The notes beneath the pieces were generated by a model. It worked only from the letters and a program-made list of their open reading frames with translations. It made no database searches and had not been told where the DNA came from. The position numbers were made by a program, and so were the translations under genes. A DNA stretch of 64,000 bases, taken from positions 806,001 to 870,000 of the forward strand of contig JANTUC010000010.1 in assembly GCA_026873275.1 (NCBI GenBank), in the 5' to 3' direction. Every line of letters starts with the position of its first letter. Position 1 is the first letter of the stretch. Below, in pieces: positions 1 to 11,501 of the stretch. This stretch comes from Pseudopithomyces maydicus. Taxonomy: Eukaryota; Ascomycota; Dothideomycetes; Pleosporales; Didymosphaeriaceae.

Positions 1-532
1 ACCTGATTCTTCTTCTCGATGAATGGAAGGTGAGGTAGAATGGGGGAGGTTCACAAAGAAGGGTGACCTGGTGATGTACGGGCAAGTCCACGGAAAGGGC
101 GTCTTGGTGAGGTACGAGTAAGCGCACCAGTTGTATTAATGGTCGCTTTGTCGTGATTGGGTACATGTTCATTTACACGTGTTTTGGGGGATTTTCTTTC
201 TGCTTGGGAGAGTTGATGAAGCATTGTTTGGTGTTCTCTACTGCGTATGGAAGCATTCGGACCCTATCCACCCTTCTGTGTAGGAGTTATTATGGAAGGA
301 AGGGAAGAAGGTTTTGCTTTGTCCATTATTGCGGTATTGGTGTATCGAGTTTATAGACTTGCACCTGGTTGAGGTTTGTCACTGCGCTCGCACACCTGAA
401 TCGAGGTGTAGTCGTGCTGTAGTCTATTTAGTATGGTGATGGTGGATAGGTGTGAGGACTGGGATTATGTAACCAGCATGAAGGACTTGGTGCTAAACTT
501 GTAAAATAATTCGTGGATTACATTACTGGATG
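1..532. other. Intergenic stretch; possible terminal exon at 23-121
   Basis: No gene is recognised. A short open stretch on the + strand (23-121) reads MEGEVEWGRFTKKGDLVMYG and ends in TAA. Its G-rich, lysine/valine-coding composition could be the last exon of a gene beginning left of the window, but no convincing 3' splice acceptor precedes it. The following 400 bases are AT-richer and look like 3' UTR or spacer. A 67-residue ORF at 153-356 is rich in Cys, Phe and Tyr and has no coding-like features. Confidence 0.3.
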
Positions 533-1314
533 ATTATAGAAGCTAACAGCGTCTGTATCCTGTTTGTGCGCCTGAGACCTTTGCTAACGTCTATCGATAT
601 TTAAACTACTACCTTGCGCATCGCGATCGCGACCGCGACCGCGACCGAGAATCCGACTACTACTAATCCGACTATCAAGCCTTGCCTGCCTGTGTACAAA
701 GACACACCAGAAGACGAGCTCTGCACACAGACACAAGCCGCGGCGACAGTCCTAGAACGGATACCGTCCATGGACCACATGGCTCCGGATAAGGTGACCA
801 AAGGTCTCCCTTCACGACGCTCACAATGTGCAGAGCTCGTCTTCTAGTGTGTCTTTGTACACAGGCAGGCAAGGCTTAATAGTCGGATTAGTAATAGTTG
901 GATTCTCGGTCGCGATCGCGATCGCGATGCGCAAGGTAGTAGTTTAAATATCTATAGACGTTAGCAAAGGTCCCAGGCGCACGAACGAGGTAAAAACGCT
1001 GCGATATAGCGATTAAATAGAGATGGAGGCTCAGGTGCCGCAGTGTTATAGGACCATTGCAAGCACCGCGACACCTGGCCTCATGAGAATGGTGTTGAGG
1101 TGTTGAGGTGTTGAGGTGCATCTACTATGGGAGATATGACCGGGTCGGCCCAATGATGATCTGGTAACCCTTTTAACGCATGCCTTTGATACGCTACCTT
1201 TTTACGTTTTTACGCTGTCTAGTGGGGAGACGTTTTTTACCACCTGTTTTTTACGCCGTTGTAGTCATATGGACTCGACACCTTTTGCACTGATTTCTAA
1301 ATTATAGAAGCTAA
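533..1314. repeat. 14-bp direct repeats bracketing the inverted-repeat element
   Basis: The 14-mer ATTATAGAAGCTAA occurs at 533-546, directly abutting the outer end of the left inverted arm, and again at 1301-1314. An exact 14-base repeat in 0.8 kb is unlikely by chance. It could be a target-site duplication around a 754-bp insertion (547-1300) or the remains of a repeated sequence. Confidence 0.5.
547..1001. repeat. Large imperfect inverted repeat (foldback/MITE-like element)
   Basis: The arm at 547-727 matches the reverse complement of 827-1001 almost base for base, leaving a 99-base loop (728-826). The outer boundary is CAGCGT at 547 and ACGCTG at 996-1001. The arms differ by one 6-base unit of a GCGACC repeat and by scattered changes in the inner part that are mainly C/T or G/A transitions, while the outermost 20 bases are more diverged. 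The two halves encode nothing recognisable. The structure resembles a non-autonomous foldback element; the transitions would suit RIP (repeat-induced point mutation), which is an inference. No transposase is present in the window. Confidence 0.85.
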
Positions 1315-1359
1315 GTGCTATCTTCTGACCTGAACTAATCAGGCGGAACAACTAGTGTG
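1002..1359. other. Spacer downstream of the Spartan-like gene
   Basis: No gene is seen. It holds a short GGTGTTGA tandem (about 1090-1117) and T-rich tracts with repeated TTTTTACG (about 1197-1255). If the 14-bp direct repeats mark an insertion, the part up to 1300 belongs to it. Confidence 0.4.
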
Positions 1360-2444
1360 TCAACTGATGTTTGCAGCCCTGCGCTTGCCAAACGATGGCC
1401 CGGAAGAGGCGTTACCGTCTGCATCTGAATGTCTGGATTCGTGGCTTGTTTTACCATCAGTTTCCTGTTTCTCTTTCGGCTTCAGCCAACCGTCCAACTT
1501 GTTCTTCTGACGCCCTGCTCGTTCTCTTCTACTCATTGCGTCGATCTTCTTTTTGGTGGGCGGTGGCTCCTGTGTTTTCGTGTATGTGCCACCACACTCA
1601 GCCTCGTGGCGTGCCCACCACGAGTCTGACTTTCCAGGTGCTCTGTTCATACTGCGTTTCACGATACCAAAGTACGGCGGCCGGTCTTTGCACGGCCCAT
1701 CACACTGCCACACGTGAGTCCTGTAGCTGTCCTAGGCACGGAGTGTGGTGTAAATAGTCTGTCGGCAACAGCACGCTGGCGCTGGAGCTACTTACCACTT
1801 CGTCGTGAAATGTGTGGTAGACGGTAATTTCGTAGTTGCCATGTGAGTTTATGGCATCAGCCAGCAACTGAAACCCTTCGCCGTGCCCAGTACCGTCGTC
1901 GCCACGTGAATGGCGCCATGAGGTGGTGATGAAGAAATATGCATGAATGGCTTCATGGAGCAGGGTGTTGATGGTGTCGGACCTGGGCCGGTATTGCAGA
2001 AGGGGCGTGCTTAGCTTCAGACGAATCCTCGTGAAATCCCCGGTGGCTGGATCCCTGGAGAGCTCGCATATCCCAGCGCATCTGATGCAGGTCAGGATGG
2101 AGGTCAGAAAAGACTAAATATTGCACGTTATGCATGGAAAAGTAAGCTGCAGGAGGCGCGGGTTGAGGCGAATGCGGTAGACCAGGTACCTACAGCGTCA
2201 AGCGTGGCGACCACAGCACCTCGACATGCGGGAGCAGCAGGGCGCGGAAATACAGGACGTCGTAGAGGCGGAACAGGTGGTGCACGTCGACGAAGGGCTC
2301 GCCGTCGGCCAGGATGGCGTTGACGGCGTCGAGGGCATGCTGCTGGTCGACGGACAGGGCGTGGAGAGAGGCCAGGGCATGGAGAGCAGCGTCCTCGTCG
2401 GTAACGTGTCGCATTGCCTGTAGCGGCACTTTGGGGTGTTTCAA
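1360..2444 (-). CDS. Spartan/SprT-like zinc metalloprotease (DNA-protein crosslink repair)
   Basis: Predicted 302-residue protein from three exons (2444-2194, 2081-1796, 1731-1360); splice phases close exactly. The SprT-like domain begins around residue 50 with the family pattern VDVHHLFRLYDVLYF and continues with WSPRLTL-CAGIC across intron 1. The zinc-protease motif HEAIH lies at 126-130, with the third zinc ligand in GTGHGEGF at H150. Exon 3 carries the C-terminal zinc ribbon (WQCDGPC, YFGIVKRSMNRAP, ECGGTYTK). This order matches SPRTN and its fungal relatives, which cleave proteins covalently trapped on DNA during replication. The basic tail has NKLDGWLKP, loosely like a PCNA-binding motif, but this is unproven. 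It is transcribed divergently from the TBC gene. The start is the first in-frame ATG. Confidence 0.9.
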
Positions 2445-2944
2445 GCCGCTGTCTCGGGGATTGTGTGTTGCTGCTAGCGGATCGGGGCGAGTGAATGGCG
2501 CGGAGCGGGAACAGGGGTTGCAGCCCTACTTGCTGTAGGTAAGTACTTACACTACACGAAGCGAGGCGTAGTCGAGGGAGGGAGGGAGGGAGTGGACGGC
2601 GGCCATGCACGTCGTGCGTGTGGATGCCCACCTTGGCCCTCGACCTCCCTTGGGTGCACCGCGTCACACTTCTGTCTGCCTTCCCGTAGACGCATTTATC
2701 TGGCCTCTGTGCAGCGCTTCCGTCACCGCCGACGACGACGACGACTACGACGACGGCGGCGGCAACGCAGCTCGCAACCAGCGATTGCCCTGCTAATGAC
2801 GCATACTGCTCCACATGCACAACATTTCCCTCGGACACAATTCAACCACACCGCGACGCCATAACACGACCCTCGCACACTGTCTACGTGCAGTGACACC
2901 CGCCCGCCGCCGAATGCGCATCCCCGCCGACACTCTCGACTGAC
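2445..2944. promoter_or_regulatory. Shared divergent promoter region, Spartan-like / TBC genes
   Basis: 500 bases between two divergent starts. It contains a GGGA tandem (about 2577-2591) and a GAC/GGC trinucleotide tract (about 2728-2762). No defined TATA box was recognised. Confidence 0.5.
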
Positions 2945-5900
2945 ATGGCGGCGTCCGACACGTTGGGCGCAGTTGATCTTGTGCGCACCTCCTCGCAGAG
3001 CTCGCATGCCTCCAACGGCAGGAATCGCGGCACCGCACGCGTGCGCCCGCTCAAGCGCGCCTCCAACACGTCGCTGGGCCGCACGCCCTCGCCCGCCCCC
3101 GACGACAAGAGCCTGACCTCGTTCCCGTCGCTGTCGCCCACCCCCGATTCATCGCCCGTGCAGTCGCGCGTCAATGGCTGGTTCCGAAATGCCCTGGGTG
3201 CCGGCGAGCCCGACGACAGGCTGCCAGACAACATCCCCAGGAGCTCCCCGGACACCATCAAAGCTGCTTCGCCGCCTCCGCCTCCGCCGCCACCACCGCC
3301 TCCCGAGCAGGGCAACCCCGCCGGCCCGCCATCGACCGTCAGGAAGGTCACCAAGTCTACCCAGGACATCGTAGGGAGCCTGGTGGCCACCTCGGGCTCG
3401 CGCAGGGGGCGCACCGCCCTCTTCGACGACACACCGCCGGAGGCGACCAGAATCCCCGGCAATGTCCACTACGCGAGCGACCAGAATATCCAGGACATGA
3501 TCGAGCAAACGGGCGCCGTCGCCCTGGTCAGGCAAATGGCTGGAGACCTGGCCCAGCGCGATGCCCAGATCACCGCGTTGAGGCGGAGAGCCGAGGAGCG
3601 CGAGAGGATCCTGCGCAAGATGTTGCAGGAATGCGAGGTTTCAAACATGGACATTGAGAATAGATTGCGCGAGCTGGAGAGGACGCGCGCGCGTGAAGAC
3701 AGCGGGACTGGGCTCGCAGGAGCCAAGAAACGAGGCAGCGAGATCGAGCTCCCCGGCTTGCATCCAGACGATCCCATGGAGCAGCGCCTGGCGCGGGCCA
3801 TGGAAGACGAGATTGCGGAGCAGCCCGACGCTTTGGGCTTCGATTCCGGCAACAGCGCACAGGAGCTGGACGGTGCGTCTGTCAGCTCCGTCTCGGAACC
3901 GCCTCGGGACACAGGACGTGGCAATTGGAAGAGCCTGTTTTTCAGTGGGACGAGTAGGAAGAGCAGCAGAGCACCTTCTGTAGCCAGCTTCGTTGACAGG
4001 GACGCAGAGAGCATGTCGGCGCAGACGCGATCGCGCGCTTCCAGTGGAGCGAAGGCACCCCGAAAGCCTCTGAGCAACAACCTATTCGTTCCACCCAGCT
4101 CCGAAAGCGGCGCTATTCCTACGTTGCGTCGCCTGCAGAGTCAGGATCACATCCAATCCGACCAATCGTCCCGCAAATCGTCGGGCTCCCTTATGAATTG
4201 GACGTTGAAGATGGTAGCTGGAAACTCCCAGAACGCACGCGTGTCAGACAAGAACAGCATTGCAAGGGGTCGTAAAGCAGCTACAGCGGATCCCATGGAC
4301 CGGACGCCTTCCATGGATTCGGCCAGGACTGCTGCGTCGACAAAATCGAGCCAGACAGCTGGTCAGCGACGTGTAAGTCGCGCTCTGGGACCCAGCGGAA
4401 CAATCAAGAGCATCACCGGAGAGTCATCTAAGAGCGGAACTATCAATCAAAATCCCCAACCGCCAGGACGTGGACTTAGCAATTTGGGTCCCGTGGAAAT
4501 GGATAGAATCTTGCCCGAGGATTCGCGACCTCCAACATTGGTCCAGCATCACAACAGATTCGCAACAAGCAACGAGTATCTTACCGACAGGTTCGGTTTC
4601 ATCTACGATCAACGTAGAAAGAAGAGGCAAAGTGAAGCAGCTGCCGCATTGGCCAAGCAGAAGCGTAACAGCAATATCGAGTCACTGGGAGACCATAGAT
4701 CTGCACTTCATGACATGGGCTTGGAAGGTGGCGAGGATAGAGACACCCTCCAGCCCATCCGGTCAAAGGGCTCGCCATCACCTTCGCGGCCTGACAGTAG
4801 CGGTTCAGAAGAACCCCAAAACAAGGTTCTTGCAAAGACTTGGGCCGATTATCTCAAGCTTGCGACGCACCCGACGGAACTTCTATCACATACTCCAGCA
4901 ACAGGTCCTATTACGACGATTGAGTCGGCCGAGGTTGAAATTCTCGCGCCAAAGCTGAGCCAGGTTGTAGTCGCCAAGGGGGGTCCATGCCTTCTGTCAG
5001 CGCAAACCCGGAGCCTTCTCCTTCTCGAACGGTTTCTGCCAAAGGGGAGTTTTCGATTTCCACACCATCTGGTCCAGCTTCGCCCATCAGTCCTCTTCCG
5101 CCGCAAGCAGATCCTGTGAAAGCGTTGCTCGAGCAGCTTACAGAACTCCATGACAACCTACAAAAGGAGAAGACGGTTCGATGGAACGAGTTCCTCCGTA
5201 AAGTCCGTGCCGAACGTAAGCGCCAGGGGCAGGCTGTCAGTACTGGTGAAGGTCGAGGCAAAGGTCTTGTTGATATGCCAGAGAGCCAACTGACCGATGG
5301 TGAGATCGTCGGAGTCGCAGGTCTTGGCAACAAAGGCAAAGTTGGACGTGCGAAATGGCAAGAATTCCGTCGCCTCGTCCTGGGAGGCATTCCGGTTACA
5401 TATCGCGCAAAGATCTGGGCCGAATGCAGCGGCGCATCCGCCCTCCGCATCCCAGGCTACTACGAGGACTTGGTAAAAAATGGCGAGGATAACCCAAGTG
5501 TCGTCACCCAGATACAAATGGACATCACGCGCACACTCACAGACAACATCTTCTTCCGCAAAGGCCCAGGCGTTGATAAGCTCAATGAAGTACTCCTCGC
5601 CTATTCGCGCCGCAACCCTGAGGTCGGATACTGTCAAGGCATGAACCTCATTACAGCTTGTCTTCTCCTCATCATGCCAACCGCCGAGGATGCATTCTGG
5701 GTTCTCGCCACCATGATTGAAAACATCCTACCCCAAAACTATTACGATCAGCACCTTCTTACCTCACGCGCCGACCAGTCTGTTCTGCGCGAATACGTTA
5801 CCGGCCTCCTTCCAAAACTCTCCACCCATCTTGAAATGCTGGAGATCGAACTTGAGGCATTGACTTTCCAGTGGTTCCTCTCGGTTTTCACGGATTGTTT

Positions 5901-6474
5901 GAGTGCTGAAGCGCTCTACAGGGTGTGGGATGTTGTTCTCTGTATGCAGGACGGGAGCACGTTCCTGTTCCAGGTTGCACTCGCGCTGTTGAAACTGAAC
6001 GAGAAGCAACTGCTGCAGTGCGACACACCCGCAGCAATATACCACTACATTAATCACCAAATGACGAATCACGCCATCTCCATCGACGGCCTGATCCAAG
6101 CGAGCGATGCGTTGAACAGGGAGGTCAAGCGGAAGGACGTCGAGGAGCGGAGGACGAGGGCAGTAGCTCACGAGCAGGAACTCATGCGGCAAAGGGAAGA
6201 AGCCAGGCAGGAACGCGCGAGGAAACGTGCTGCAGCCACCTCTGATGACTCTACCCAACAACCCGAGGAGGTTCCAGCAAACCAAGCGCCGTCCATTTCG
6301 GCAAGTCTCGATGCGGAATTGTCCTTGCAGACGAGCCCAATGCGGACACCGCTGAGCAGCGCGACGCTAAGGAGCGAGGAAGAAGAAGATGCCGAGCTGC
6401 TCAACCAAGGTCTGGAAAACCTTGGAGTTCGTACGCCCATGCCAGTCGAGGAGGAAAGTTTGTGGCGGGGCTAG
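2945..6474 (+). CDS. TBC-domain Rab GTPase-activating protein (one frameshift)
   Basis: About 1,176 residues if read through one frameshift. The N-terminal 700 residues are Ser/Pro-rich and disordered, with an 11-proline run near residue 110 and a short coiled coil near 195-240. The TBC domain spans about 810-1040: it has the arginine-finger region IQMDITRT (about 857) and the glutamine finger YCQGMN (about 896), the two catalytic elements of TBC Rab-GAPs. A charged coiled-coil tail follows. The frame changes at a run of six G at 4978-4983; one extra G joins the frames, and no intron with usable donor and acceptor fits. Gene order and continuity suggest one intact gene. The Rab substrate cannot be told; similarity to the Gyp/Msb group is only an impression. 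Confidence 0.88.
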
Positions 6475-7123
6475 AGAGAGCGCGCCTCAGAACGGGTAGG
6501 GCTACATGTGCAGACTATACTCCAGGCCATGTTCTCGCTGGCTGTATCACCCTCCGGGTTCTCCAAGTTATGTGATACCCCATTCTCTATCAGACATACG
6601 TCTTTTCTTTTGTTAAACTTGCATGAGTGGCGCACGGAAGAGGGCAGCATATATATACCCCAAACGTACAGTGGTGGGCGTGTGGCCTCGGCCTTGTGAT
6701 TTTCTAATAGATATTTTTTATAGAACAATGGATCCCTTACCAGAGTAGTCGAGTCTTCTGTGGAGGTAAACTAGTGTGATGTAGAGGTTTCGATTGCATG
6801 GTCAGACAGACAGATAGACAGACATGGACAAGTGATCTTTGCTACCATGTTATTTAGGATATAATGATGTTGCGTGGTTTGCGACATCCCTGCTCTGAAA
6901 TTGTACAATTCCGTATCCTACATCCGACGTCTCTTTCCCACCTTGCCTAACAATATATTACATTGAATGTACAACTCTGGGCCACTGCTGACATGGTCCT
7001 GGCGGCTACCGGGAGAGTCCTGATGCCGTTTCATCCGTCCTTGACCGTGTAATTGCCCGGGCACTGTTGCTCAGGCTATGGAGAAACCTCGCGAGATCTG
7101 AAGACTTCAGCACTGGCAAAAGT
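6475..7123. other. Convergent intergenic region, TBC / uL23m
   Basis: Holds the 3' UTRs of two converging genes. It is AT-rich near 6640-6730, with a short GACAGACA-type repeat near 6803-6825. No gene seen. Confidence 0.5.
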
Positions 7124-7854
7124 TTACACTTGCTGGAGTTCCCGGCCCAGCATTTGAGGTGTCCTCTGTCCCTCCCACCTTTCCACCGGAGTCTTGTAAG
7201 TCTTCTTCGGCTTCGGCGCCTCCACCTCCTTGGATTTTGCCTTCTTCGGCGCCTCCGCCGACCTCTCTCCCTTCTTTGCAAGCTTCCTTGCCTTCGCCTG
7301 GGCCCACTCATACGCATGGTTCTGTCCCAGCACCTTCAATGCCTGCTGCCGCATCGACTTCGCCGCAAGCCTCTGGTCTCGTTCGCTTTCCACGCCCTGG
7401 TGCTTCTGCGTCTTTCTGACGCTTTCCTCCTTCTCCTTCCTGGCCCAGGGCTCCCAGCTCTCAGGCGCTTCCGGCCACACAAACGGCTTCTCCATCTCGA
7501 CCGTCATGTACTTCTCGGACTCGGGCCGGAACCAGTGGCGCGGCTGCTTGATACTGTCGCGCACGGGCATCTGCTTGACGAGCGAGCGGATCGAGTGTAC
7601 TTTGACATTGTACGCATGGAAGAGGTAGTCGCGAAGGTCGTACTTTGAGAAGTTGAGCGGAACCAGGAACTTGGCGTGGTATGGGGAGAGGTTGGGCGTG
7701 CGGATCAAGGCGACGGTGAACTTTGGTCTTGAAAGACAGGAAAAGTCAGTTTATTGAGAGGATTAGGAGGTTTGGCGAGGTAACGAGGGACGCACAGAAA
7801 GACTTGTTTGCTGCCAAAGGCGACAATCTTCTTGGTAACGGGTGCGAACTCCAT
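7124..7854 (-). CDS. MRP20: Mitochondrial large-subunit ribosomal protein uL23m
   Basis: 220 residues from two exons (7854-7796 and 7727-7124; donor GTGCGT, acceptor CAAG). The start gives MEFAPVTKKIVAFGSKQVFL followed across the junction by PKFTVALIRTP. Residues to about 90 carry the uL23 fold pattern (KFLVPLNFSKYDLRDYLFHAYNVKV, then RSLVKQMPVRD), and a lysine-rich mitochondrial extension follows. The protein sits at the polypeptide exit tunnel of the mitoribosome in the matrix. It is one of four mitochondrial translation genes within 13.4 kb. The N-terminus lacks a classical presequence, as is common in this family. Confidence 0.88.
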
Positions 7855-8904
7855 TGTGACTACTTGGGGAGCGCGGCGCGCCCGGGCTCCGATGGAGGAA
7901 TTGGCGGTGGGCGAGATAAGAACGACGGGTCAGCGAATGGGTGGATAGGATGTCGGATTGCCGGGCAATGAGCTGCAACCGCTGCGTAGCAATCGCTGTC
8001 GACGACTCCTCAGAAAATCCACCGGAGTTGGCTCGTGCACCTCCGCGCTGTATTGCTGAGTCAGCCACGTAACGTCGTTGTTGAGAAGCTCCACAAACAG
8101 TACAACACTAGAAACACCGAAATGACGGTTACACATTACATTCTGCATGGTTATATTACATATGCCTGGGTCTAGCTGAAAAGATGATCGTGGTGGAAGT
8201 TACTGTGGAAGATAGAAGACTTAACCAGTGCCATTTCAGATGTCAAGTTGCACTGCGAAATCAGATAGTGAATTCAGAAGAGAAGCATATAAACAGCGTC
8301 AATTCAACAATACCCCTCTTTGCAGCCAGTCTACCTGGAGATTTCATTGTTACTTAAGTATTTCAGTGCCGCAAACAAGAGATAAACACCAAGCGTGGCT
8401 ATTCCAGGAAGGCGGGAATCTGTGTATGCATAGCTCTGATTGCAACAACTCTCGCGTCCTCTACAATCTGCATCCAATACTAAGTGATCATTGGTTAGTT
8501 CCAAGCTGCAGACGCGTTCTTCGGTGATCGGTATAATCCGTTTGTCATCCATTTCAAATGGGCATTGTCATTGAGTGGTTTCCTGCCTGGTGGACCTACA
8601 CAGGTCACCCAGTATCTTTCCGTTGAAAATTACGCGGCTGCCGTATTCACCCAGCAAACGACCGCGGGCGCTGCTGCCTGGCCATTTGCGGCGGTCACCG
8701 TCGCACCTTCCTCCCCGTGTTAGTCCACTTTCCACCTTCCACTTATAACAGACACCTCAACTGCTAGCTCCCACCCTCACCACCGCCACCACCACCAATT
8801 GCTAACCGAATCAAACATTCGCAAGTGCCAACAACCGCACGTGTTCTCTAGTATAGCTCTATTATAGAGCAAGCCGACCGGCGAGAGGTCTTTGCCGAGT
8901 CGCC
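7855..8904. promoter_or_regulatory. Divergent intergenic region, uL23m / RGG protein
   Basis: About 1 kb between divergent starts. A CACC-rich tract lies at about 8769-8800, close to the RGG gene start. Short ORFs here have no recognisable features. Confidence 0.4.
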
Positions 8905-11108
8905 ATGTACGCACGCGGAACCAATCAAGGCAGCCGCGGCAACGGAGGACGTGGACGTGGCCGTGGCCGTGGCCAACCCAATGGCGACGGCATCGTTGAC
9001 GGCAGACGCCCCGCTCGCATCATCAATGTGCCCGTGGAGTCGCGTCGTAAGACCTGGGCTCAAGAACGGCGTACGATGGAGACCGTGTGGGTGACAGAGA
9101 CAGGCTGCAAGATTGTCCCAGAGACTTCCGATGCTATGCACTCCGTCATCACGAGATTCAACCTCTTTGGCACGGGGAGCAACCTGGAGAAAGCTGTCCA
9201 AAAGGTTGAGCAGTGGATCCGGGAGGCCAAGAACAAGAGTTCAGGAACGACTGCGTGGGCGAAAACTCCCGCTTTTGACCCTAAAGTGTGGAGTATGAAT
9301 TACATCCAGAATCAGAATCAGCAGCGGAAAATGAAATTCACCAAGGAAATGCCCGTAGAGTTGAGTGCGGTCTACGACAAGGCGGTATGCATTGAAATAC
9401 TTCTCTCGACACGTACTATGGCTAAGTCTCGCTAGGTAATTGTCCAATGGCCCAATGAGCTGAAAGACGACGGGGTGATAATGAAGGACGTTTTCGGCAC
9501 TACCTTCGCCCTACTTGATTCGGTTCGGATGGAAGACGAGGTGTTCATCAAGCCTTGTATGTGGAATTCGCTATAATTGGTATCTCTCAACTAATGCATG
9601 ACAGCGGGATCTGACCGACTGGAGATTCGTGGCTCCGATGAAGCAAACCTTGGTTCAGCTGTACGACATCTCAACATCCTTATCGAGAAAGTTCGATTGC
9701 AAGTCACTAATTCTGTTTGGCCAAAGTATATAACCCTAGATAAGAGATCGGACTATGGTGCTGGGGTAGTATTCGAGCAAGCTGAGACATGGTGGCCTGA
9801 TACTAGCTCCCACCCTATATCTCCCCGTCTCGTGCGCTGCGCAGTGTCAGGTAGTAGTCCTGCCGAATATTGGAGCGACCTCCAACCTGAGCAGCGCGAC
9901 ATCATACAGAGTGAGCTCAAACGCGCTCTCGATATCGCCCGTTACGAAAAGGGCCACTACGAGCTATCTGTTATCCTCGGTTGTCTAGCTATCAAACAAC
10001 ATGACTTGAAGTTCAACGCAAAGCAAGACACAGATGATTTTATCAAAGATATCATCAACAATGAGAAACTGGGCTGCGTCGTTAAGAAATGGTTCGTTTT
10101 GTATTGTCCCACTTTTCTTCGTGGAAATACTTACATCCTTATAGGCTGGTGAACGAAAACGACGGTGAGAATCTCCTCAAACGCCTCACGGAAGCTGGCC
10201 ATCTTCTCGAGCCTACCAGCACTGGCATTGGCGGGTTTTTCACCAATGTACCTAAAACACTCGCGGAGACAAAGCCTACACTTCGTGGAAGTTGGGTCTT
10301 CATGGATCCGAACGGTACGGCGTTCAACTATGTTGTCCAAGTCCATTGGTCCCTAGATGAAGATGGCGTCTATGAGAAAGATCATTCTGAGTTCTATCGT
10401 CTCCCGTCCGGATTGAAAGGACCCAAAGAACATATAGATGTAAAGCTGCTGGAGTTAGGAGAGTAAGTAATAACAGCTGGAGCTGAACGCATGCCCATTT
10501 CATTGAGGCAGGCCATCTACTAACAACACTTTAGGGGCAAAGCGTGGCAGTTTAACCTGACCTCAATGAGTCCAGTCAGCCGCCAGATCGTTCCGGCAGC
10601 CATCCACTACTTTGTTAATAACCTCAAGATCAATCCACAATTCGATATTACATCTGGAACTCGATTTGTGGAATTCAAAGCGGGTGCTTCCTTGAAGGTT
10701 TTAGCGGGTCGTCTTGATAAAATCTACACCTTCGGAATTAGGAATACAGGCTATGTCCTGGATCTTATGTCGATGTGGTACCCGCAGAAGGATGCTCCGT
10801 GCTGGGGCTTGAATGTGTACCACAATGAGTGGAAGTCTCATCTCGCGGATCTAGAGCAACTTCAAACCGGTGAGCGTGCTGATTGGGGCGACACGGTCGG
10901 CACGTTTCTCCCGGATGATGGATTTACCGCTACCGGCATGGTTACCGCTACTCCACAAGCTCGAGAGGATGAAAAGTCACAGCCGCGCGATGGCATTCGG
11001 ATCTTGTTGGTCAAACTCATGGAAATCTCACAGATAGCTTTCCAGGCCGACAGCGCAGAAATGCCGGACTATCCCGCTATTACACCTTCACCTCGTGGTC
11101 TGATGTGA
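8905..11108 (+). CDS. Fungal RGG-motif protein of unknown function
   Basis: 659 residues from five exons (8905-9384, 9436-9556, 9605-10091, 10145-10462, 10535-11108). All phases close, and intron 4 has a good CTAAC branch site. The first 35 residues carry a Gly/Arg tract (GGRGRGRGRGRG) typical of RNA-binding proteins. The region from about 185 to 225 (RMEDEVFIKPSGSDRLEIRG, then an amphipathic helix) faintly resembles a KH-type fold. The rest is a soluble alpha/beta protein with no catalytic motif I recognise. It looks like a conserved Pezizomycotina protein of unknown function; a role in RNA binding is inferred from the RGG tract only. It lies between two mitochondrial translation genes. Confidence 0.75.
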
Positions 11109-11501
11109 TTCACAGAACATCATCCGCGATTCCTAAGCCTTCGTTTCATTCATTCAAGCTGTAAGTTGAATGATTCAACGTTCTCGTCATGAGATCTTTC
11201 TGCGGTGTTCCAGTAGGAGTCACTGTGTCAGAGACCACCTCTGGTACTAGAAGTTTAAGGTCTCCTCGACGAGAAAGTTTTGCTCGGGATACTGAGGAAC
11301 AATTCCATATACTGTCAATTAGTGTGCTAAGGCATAGAATGAATATCTGTGTTTGGCAGTACTGGAACCCTTTTAGTGTAGCGTTGGCTAATAAATGCAT
11401 TCACATGCCTACAAAACACTCATCTACCATAAAATTACAATACGAAGTGACATTTGTATCTTACACGACCTCGATATGTTAAGGGACCTCACGCGGCCAT
11501 A
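11109..11501. other. Convergent intergenic region
   Basis: 393 bases holding 3' UTRs of the RGG gene and the prolyl-tRNA synthetase. Nothing else seen. Confidence 0.5.

Noticed and set aside
4978..4983. Intron or programmed frameshift in the TBC gene
   Set aside because: No GT-AG pair of plausible length gives the right phase, and there is no slippery heptamer-plus-structure pattern; a homopolymer indel is simpler and recurs in five other genes.
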